Positions 58,966-64,000 of a stretch of DNA of 64,000 bases are shown here, in pieces (the first letter of the stretch is position 1; every line of letters starts with the position of its first letter). The position numbers and the translations under genes are program-made. The notes under the pieces are model-generated. The model worked only from the letters and a program-made list of their open reading frames with translations. It was not told the DNA's origin and made no database searches. Source of the DNA: Treponema denticola (GTDB taxonomy: Bacteria > Spirochaetota > Spirochaetia > Treponematales > Treponemataceae); the NCBI RefSeq assembly GCF_024181405.1, contig NZ_CP051302.1, forward strand, positions 2,604,001-2,668,000. Reading direction: 5' to 3'.

Positions 58966-60343
58966 ACAAAATAAACCATTTTACGAAGAATTTGTAAAAA
59001 AGAATGAGGCAAAAATTCATCATCAAAAAAAGAAAGAAATTGATGAAAATCTGAATGAAAAGAAGATCAAAAAGAAAAATAATCGGGAAGAGTTTCCGGT
59101 AAAGATTGTAAAGACAAAAAATACCGGCAAAAATATTTTTAAAGAAAATGATGAAGATACAAAAGCTCTTTTAAATTCCTTTGATTTAATAATAAAGGAT
59201 GCTCTAAAACTTTCTTCAAAGCAAGCTGCTTCGGTTCCAAAGGATATCCGTATCTTATTCCATGAGCTTACAAATGAAAGAGGCTCGCGAAAAGTAAATT
59301 ACCTAAACAATCCCGTAAAATTAACATCCTATATTTACCACTATATGTGGTGGAACTTGGTGCGTATTTCAAAATTGATAGGTAACCTTGATTTTGATTT
59401 AAAGGACGGCGACATAATTGCAGACTTCGGCTGCGGGCCAATGACTCTTATGTGTGCTTTTTGGATTGCCAAGCCTGAATTGCGCTCAAAAAAACTTCAT
59501 TGGTATTGTGCCGATATTTCGGGGAAGGCTTTGGCGGCTGGAGAGGCTTTGTTTAATTCTCTTTTTGCTTTTACAAATCAAAATACCAAAGTAGCACAAA
59601 CATCGAATTGGAAGCTTACAAAATTAAACGGCAGCTTCGGTCTTCCGTTAAAAGAAAAGGTAAACCTTTTTGTAAGTGCAAATATGTTTAACGAAATATT
59701 TTGGGATTCTTCAATTAAAATTGAAGGAGAAGCTGAAAGAGCTGCAAAAACAATTCGACATTATCTTCAAAATGATGGAGCCGCTTTGATAATTGAGCCC
59801 GGCATTCCCCTTGCAGGCGAGTTCGTTTCGGCCTTGCGTAAAAACTTTATCGAAAAAAAATATAAAATTATTTCTCCCTGTCCCCATGTAGAAATCTGTC
59901 CCATCCCCGGGAAAAAAACGGCTGAACAAAAAAATATAAAATATCCTATAGCCTCGGATAAATGGTGCCATTTTTCTTTTTATGCGGATGATGCTCCTCC
60001 AAAGCTTGTAGAGCTTTCTGAAGCGGCAAGACTTGAAAAGACCAGAGCAAGCCTTTCTTTTATATATTGCAAAGGAGAAGAAAACAAAGAAAAGCCGGGT
60101 GAATCTAAAAATGAAAAAAAAGATTTCCTTGCACGCATAAGCTCCGAAATAATAAAGCTTGGTGATGGAAAGATCGGCCGTTATGCTTGTTCCGAAAAAG
60201 GCTTTTTACTTTTAACCGAAAAAAAAGGCTCTTGGTCAAAGCTTAAAGAATATGTAGACGGCTCTCTTATAAAAATTGAAGACGAAAAAATAAACCGGTT
60301 CTTCCATGACAGAAAAACCGGTGCTTTGATTATAAGGGTTTAA
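58958..60343 (+). CDS. Rsm22-family SAM-dependent methyltransferase-like protein
   Basis: A 461-residue protein. After a lysine-rich N-terminus (about 60 residues), it has a methyltransferase fold: IADFGCGPMTLMCAFWIA (SAM loop near 152-169), HWYCADISGKAL, and VSANMFNEIFWD. It then shows SPCPHVEICPIPGKK and DKWCHFSFYADDAPPK, four Cys typical of the Rsm22 family, which includes mitochondrial small-subunit assembly factors with an Fe-S cluster. Its role is likely in ribosome assembly, which suits its operon with Der. The catalytic target is not known. It overlaps merR by 8 nt. Confidence 0.85.
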   Translation: MTEQNKPFYEEFVKKNEAKIHHQKKKEIDENLNEKKIKKKNNREEFPVKIVKTKNTGKNIFKENDEDTKALLNSFDLIIKDALKLSSKQAASVPKDIRILFHELTNERGSRKVNYLNNPVKLTSYIYHYMWWNLVRISKLIGNLDFDLKDGDIIADFGCGPMTLMCAFWIAKPELRSKKLHWYCADISGKALAAGEALFNSLFAFTNQNTKVAQTSNWKLTKLNGSFGLPLKEKVNLFVSANMFNEIFWDSSIKIEGEAERAAKTIRHYLQNDGAALIIEPGIPLAGEFVSALRKNFIEKKYKIISPCPHVEICPIPGKKTAEQKNIKYPIASDKWCHFSFYADDAPPKLVELSEAARLEKTRASLSFIYCKGEENKEKPGESKNEKKDFLARISSEIIKLGDGKIGRYACSEKGFLLLTEKKGSWSKLKEYVDGSLIKIEDEKINRFFHDRKTGALIIRV

Positions 60344-60365
60344 TTATAGTGTTTCCGTAAGAACC

Positions 60366-62504
60366 TTACACTTTAAATTTATTTACCTCTATTGATAATT
60401 GTTCAATACTCTCCTTATTTTTTTGCGATATTTTGCTTACTTCTTTACCTGATTCATTTATTGCAGAAGCTGCCATAGCCATTTCGTTCATGCTATTGTT
60501 TATATTTCTGGTAAGAGCATCAAGTTTTTGCATTTCTTCTGAAACCTTAATTCCTCCGGACAGCATTTCTACCGATCTGGTCTTTACTTCACCCGTAATC
60601 GTGTTTATATTTTTTATTGCATGAAGAACTTCATTACTTCCGTTTTCTTGTTCTTTCATTGCAAATACCATAAGCTCTTCTTGTTGTGAAATTTGGTTTA
60701 CCAGTTCATACACATTAATAAAAGATTTTTCAGCTTCTTCACCGACAAGTGTGAGCTTTTCGATAATCTGTGTAGATTTTTTCATAACCTCGCCTATCTG
60801 CTTCCCCTGCATATTAGACTGTTCCGATAGCTTTCTTATTTCATCGGCTACAACGGCAAAACCTTTTCCGCTTTCGCCTGCATGAGCTGCTTCAATTGCG
60901 GCATTCATAGCTAAAAGATTTGTCTGACTTGCAATGTTTTGAATAATCTCACTCGTTTCAAGCAAGGAAGCCGATAAGGATGCTATTTGAGCAACTACAT
61001 CATTTGCTAATCTTGCACCTTCTTTACCGCTCTTTGTTTTCTCATATACGGTTTTAATAAGAGTATTGTTTTTTTCAAGATTGTTTGTAACTGAGGCTAT
61101 GTTAGCAACCATTTGTTCAACTGCCGCGGAAGATTCCTCAATACTTGAAGCTTGTACTTCAATGTCGCTGTCCAATTCTCCAAGTCTGCTTATAACCTGT
61201 TCGATTGTTGCAGATGTCTCCGTGACACTGGCGCTTTGATTGACTGTTTGTGTTTTTACCGATTCTATATTTTGAGTAATTTGGTGTATGGCACTTGCTC
61301 TGTCGGATATATTTTGTGCAAGTACATCACCGACATCCTTCATTTTTTGTGAATTCATTAAAACGGCTTTTATCATATAGCTTATTTTTGCAATTGTGTC
61401 GGCAAAATAATCCGTCAATTTTCCAATTTCATTATTACCCGTTGAAGGAAGCGTAACCCGTAAATCTCCTTCCGATACGGTTTTAAGAGCCTCGATAACC
61501 TTATTAACCGGGCGTATGATAAAGAGCTTTGTAAATATCATGATTGTTAAAACAAATAGAATAAAGATAAAAAGTAAAACAGCTGCCGTCTTTATGAAGA
61601 AGTTTGTTTGACTCCTTTGAATTTCTTCAATCGAATATAAAAATTTTGAGTACCCTATTATATTTCCTGAAAAATCATACATAGGATAATAAGCGGCAGC
61701 ATTAGTTCCGTCAATTTTGATGAGGCTTTCTTTGTTTCCCAATTCTTCCATAATCGCAGCAGAATCTTCGGAATTATCGTTTTCAAAATTGGAACCTATT
61801 ATTTTATAAGTGTTGTCTAAAGTGCGAGCACATACGCTTATATTTAAACCGCCTTCCAATACCTCCCGGGAACAGTTATTAAGAAAATCCTGTATAAAGT
61901 CGTTATTAATATCTCCCCCATATTCTACCGAACCTATGTGTTTGTTGTTTTGATCGAAAAGAGGTTTTACTACTCTGAAGCCTAAGTCGCTTACTCCTAC
62001 TTCAAGTCCGTATATTTCTTTTTTTTCGGAATTTGCTTTTAAAACTGTTTTTCTAAACCCTGAAAGATCATCATCAAATTTCTTTGGGTTTTGAACACGT
62101 AAAAATGAAATTGCCGGCGGTATATGAAAATGGAATTGTTTAGCTTTATAATTTTTTTTCATTTCATCAAACAGGGGTAAGGTAAGTTCGGTAAGAGTTT
62201 TCCTGTCTCTTGCTGCAAAAGCTTTTATTATTTCCTCATCTTTAGAAACACTATTCAATATTATCTTACCCATAAGCTCATACGTATTTAACTCATGGTT
62301 GAAAGCAGAGTGTTTTATGTCTGCCATCATCTTTACTTGATTTGCAGAGAACTTTTTTAGACTTCGCAAATCCTTGTATGCGATTATTAGATATTGGGCT
62401 AAAAGCAATATAACTGTAAAAAGTAAAAGTCTACTACCTATAGAATAGAACCTCGTTTTTGCCGAATGAGAAAGCTGAGTTGAGGTACTTTTTGTTTCTG
62501 ACAT
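60366..62504 (-). CDS. Methyl-accepting chemotaxis protein with Cache-type sensor
   Basis: A 712-residue chemoreceptor. Membrane helix 1 is at about 20-42. The periplasmic part (about 45-285) resembles the double-Cache dCache_3 family ([52 protein letters not shown]). Membrane helix 2 is at about 292-315, HAMP at about 318-370 ([12 protein letters not shown]), then the signalling domain with the hairpin tip [33 protein letters not shown]. It reports a small extracellular ligand to CheA/CheW. I start it at ATG 62504, with AAGGAG 8 nt upstream; the frame from 62525 would include the site. No C-terminal CheR-binding pentapeptide is seen. It is transcribed alone from its own promoter. Confidence 0.93.
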   Translation of the reverse strand: MSETKSTSTQLSHSAKTRFYSIGSRLLLFTVILLLAQYLIIAYKDLRSLKKFSANQVKMMADIKHSAFNHELNTYELMGKIILNSVSKDEEIIKAFAARDRKTLTELTLPLFDEMKKNYKAKQFHFHIPPAISFLRVQNPKKFDDDLSGFRKTVLKANSEKKEIYGLEVGVSDLGFRVVKPLFDQNNKHIGSVEYGGDINNDFIQDFLNNCSREVLEGGLNISVCARTLDNTYKIIGSNFENDNSEDSAAIMEELGNKESLIKIDGTNAAAYYPMYDFSGNIIGYSKFLYSIEEIQRSQTNFFIKTAAVLLFIFILFVLTIMIFTKLFIIRPVNKVIEALKTVSEGDLRVTLPSTGNNEIGKLTDYFADTIAKISYMIKAVLMNSQKMKDVGDVLAQNISDRASAIHQITQNIESVKTQTVNQSASVTETSATIEQVISRLGELDSDIEVQASSIEESSAAVEQMVANIASVTNNLEKNNTLIKTVYEKTKSGKEGARLANDVVAQIASLSASLLETSEIIQNIASQTNLLAMNAAIEAAHAGESGKGFAVVADEIRKLSEQSNMQGKQIGEVMKKSTQIIEKLTLVGEEAEKSFINVYELVNQISQQEELMVFAMKEQENGSNEVLHAIKNINTITGEVKTRSVEMLSGGIKVSEEMQKLDALTRNINNSMNEMAMAASAINESGKEVSKISQKNKESIEQLSIEVNKFKV

Positions 62505-62539
62505 AAAAAACTCCTTGGACAACAATATTAGATATATCC

Positions 62540-62568
62540 ATTATACTGTAAATTATTAGGAATATCAA
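62540..62568 (-). promoter_or_regulatory. Sigma-70 promoter of the chemoreceptor gene
   Basis: Minus strand: TTGATA (62563-62568), 17-nt spacer, TATAAT (62540-62545, exact). The start codon is 35 nt downstream. No sigma-28 motif is present, unlike the fliS operon. Confidence 0.65.
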
Positions 62569-62582
62569 TAATTTCTAAAATA

Positions 62583-64000
62583 TTACTTTTGTTTTCTAGC
62601 TTCAATTTTTACAGGGTCATAAAAGCCTTCTTTCCAGTTGAAGCGTGAAGTATCTTCGAGAAAAATTCCCTTCCTGCATGAGTTTACAATGTGTCTGTAC
62701 TCACTGCGTTCGATTTCCGTGTGAGAGAAATCAAGGAGGAATTTATCAAAACCTTTCTTTTCGAGGGCTCCGATGCGGTCGGTTATCGAAAAAGGTTTTT
62801 CCGGCAGCACAAATGAAGCGGACGGTGTTGAAAAAGCCTTGAAAGCCTCTCCCTCTTTATCGGAAAAATATAAAAAATCATAAGTTTTTGGAAGCGTAAA
62901 TCTCATCCTAAAGAGGGCAGGATAGGCAAAAACCGGAATTAGTACCTGTTTCCTCATACCGGGGGCATAAACATCTTCAAGGTTTTTTTGAGAGTTTTCG
63001 ATGGGAGATATAAACTTTAAAATATTATTTTCTTGAAGCCATTTTACAGCCCATCGGTTAAAGCCGTAAAGATAGGGGCCGGCAACAAGGTTTAGATTTT
63101 TATTTTTTAGCATTGTAATGTGAGCAGGATTGTTGATTACAAATTGAGTATACCCCTTTTCGATGAGGTTCATAAGATAGAGTTCAAGCTCATCGCTTTC
63201 GGCTTGTCCCATAAAAGGATCAAGGGAAATAAAGATTTCCCGTTTTGAGAAAGGAAGAGGTTTGCCGCTTTTTCCCGTACCGGCTAGGGTTTCTCTTGTA
63301 TCTTCATTTAGGTTTATAATGACCCTCACGGGTTTGTCGGAAAGAATGGTGTGGAGACTGTTTACTGAAGATACTTGGACATAGAAGCCGTCAGGGAAGA
63401 TATCGATATTGGATTTACTCAAAATCTTTTTAGTCCGTTTGTCGTCCTGTTTGTTTTTTGCTCCTTCCTTTACATTCTCATTACCGGCAGGCTTCCCTTC
63501 GGGATAGAGTTTAAGTTCGGGAAGCTTGTCGTCTCCGGGCCTTTTTCTAAAAGAGCTTAAAGTTTTGGGCAGCACCGGAGTATAACGCTTACTCATGCTT
63601 TTAGGTTGCAAAAGGTAAACGCTGTCGCCTATGCCGAAATCGGCAGGGACCTGAATCCATACTTCATCAGCCGAACCTGATTTTTTTGAAGAGGCTTTTT
63701 CAATCCTTATATCTTGAATTTTCCAGCTTTCTCTTCCGCGGTCATCCTTTGTATGGAGGCGAATCGAATCCCCAAAATCGGGAGTATAGGAGCCGCCCTT
63801 TAAAAGCACATAGTGAACCTTGCGCATGGGATCTTCCTTTGTTTTTCCTTCAACTTCTTTAATCTTAAATTGGGCTGTTTTGTCTATCGTTCCTAAAAAA
63901 ATACCGGTGCCGCCCGCCTGATTCGGGTTTAATATTTCCTCAGCCTTTGACGAAACAAATAAAAAGCTCGTCTTTTTTCGGGCAAAGTCTCCAGCTAGAA
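62583..64000 (-). CDS. U32 family peptidase, C-terminal part (cut by window edge)
   Basis: The frame is open from a TAA at 62583-62585 to the right window edge (about 471 residues), so the gene continues outside. An internal ATG at 63827 is not the start, because the codons upstream of it (AGDFARKKTSFLF, NPNQAGGTGIFLGTI) continue a DUF3656-like beta domain seen in U32 peptidases. Further on are a second barrel-like domain with REIFISLDPFMG and LNLVAGPYLYGFNRWAVKWL, and a C-terminal KFLLDFSHTEIERSEYRHIV. U32 proteins include collagenase-like PrtC and RNA hydroxylation factors RlhA/TrhP. The defining Cys motif is not in this part. The real activity is open. Confidence 0.8.
   Translation of the reverse strand, partial: LAGDFARKKTSFLFVSSKAEEILNPNQAGGTGIFLGTIDKTAQFKIKEVEGKTKEDPMRKVHYVLLKGGSYTPDFGDSIRLHTKDDRGRESWKIQDIRIEKASSKKSGSADEVWIQVPADFGIGDSVYLLQPKSMSKRYTPVLPKTLSSFRKRPGDDKLPELKLYPEGKPAGNENVKEGAKNKQDDKRTKKILSKSNIDIFPDGFYVQVSSVNSLHTILSDKPVRVIINLNEDTRETLAGTGKSGKPLPFSKREIFISLDPFMGQAESDELELYLMNLIEKGYTQFVINNPAHITMLKNKNLNLVAGPYLYGFNRWAVKWLQENNILKFISPIENSQKNLEDVYAPGMRKQVLIPVFAYPALFRMRFTLPKTYDFLYFSDKEGEAFKAFSTPSASFVLPEKPFSITDRIGALEKKGFDKFLLDFSHTEIERSEYRHIVNSCRKGIFLEDTSRFNWKEGFYDPVKIEARKQK

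Noticed and set aside
1..64000. tRNA genes, rRNA genes, CRISPR arrays, known riboswitches
   Set aside because: The gaps between genes were scanned by eye for T-loop motifs, regular spaced repeats and conserved riboswitch cores, and none was found. A covariance-model search could still find something.

Overview
The window looks like chromosomal DNA of an oral or animal Treponema, most like T. denticola or a very close relative. This is inferred from gene content and my memory of the genus; no database search was run. Pointers are: AT-rich DNA; an archaeal/eukaryotic-type PheRS alpha chain; a FliS/FlgN pair behind a sigma-28-like promoter; a RicT-YaaR-bactofilin-M23 operon; a TrkAH potassium system; many small lipoproteins; Rpn-type PD-(D/E)XK genes; and an isolated attC-like site of the kind expected from the T. 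denticola chromosomal integron. No tRNA, rRNA or CRISPR array was seen.

Layout. 0-6 kb: a membrane-protein fragment at the left edge, an XRE repressor, an unknown spirochaetal protein, a GAF-GGDEF diguanylate cyclase, a rhomboid protease, an exported protein and a Dus enzyme. 6-12 kb: a phosphoglycerol-transferase-like membrane enzyme and a CofE-like ligase, then an AT-rich pair, DUF1015 and a nucleotidyltransferase fused to a CobD-like PLP enzyme, facing each other. 12-19 kb: fliS-flgN, a lipoprotein, DUF1007-NicO metal transport with a divergent DtxR/MntR-type regulator, then ricT, yaaR, bactofilin and M23 endopeptidase. 19-22 kb: pheS and a tandem duplication of a small lipoprotein that also carried along a scrap of pheS. 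22-34 kb: alpha-glucosidase, lipoprotein, mtnN-aroB-cysteine desulfurase, a pseudoreceiver/ATPase/cNMP-binding protein, glgX and an S9 peptidase. 33-38 kb is the accessory-looking part: orphan DNA methyltransferase, DUF3298 protein, attC-like site, DUF1697 protein, NADH oxidase and a previously unlisted 47-residue gene with its own promoter and terminator. 38-64 kb: murB/cysS, an ECF sigma/anti-sigma/TIG-transglutaminase-like operon, trkAH, addBA, a decayed and an intact rpn gene, ptsI-der-merR-rsm22, a chemoreceptor and the C-terminal part of a U32 peptidase.

How it works together. Most of the window is housekeeping. The best candidate for an undescribed pathway is at 8.8-12.0 kb. DUF1015 carries a ParB/SerK-like DGNHS motif. 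The opposing gene joins a LicC/PntC-like cytidylyltransferase to a CobD-like decarboxylase or aminotransferase. Together they could convert serine to phosphoserine, phosphoethanolamine and CDP-ethanolamine. This is inference and is labelled so. Several genes (DUF1015, the metal regulator, murB, ptsI) have near-consensus sigma-70 promoters whose -10 box lies 7-9 nt before the start codon, which predicts leaderless mRNAs.
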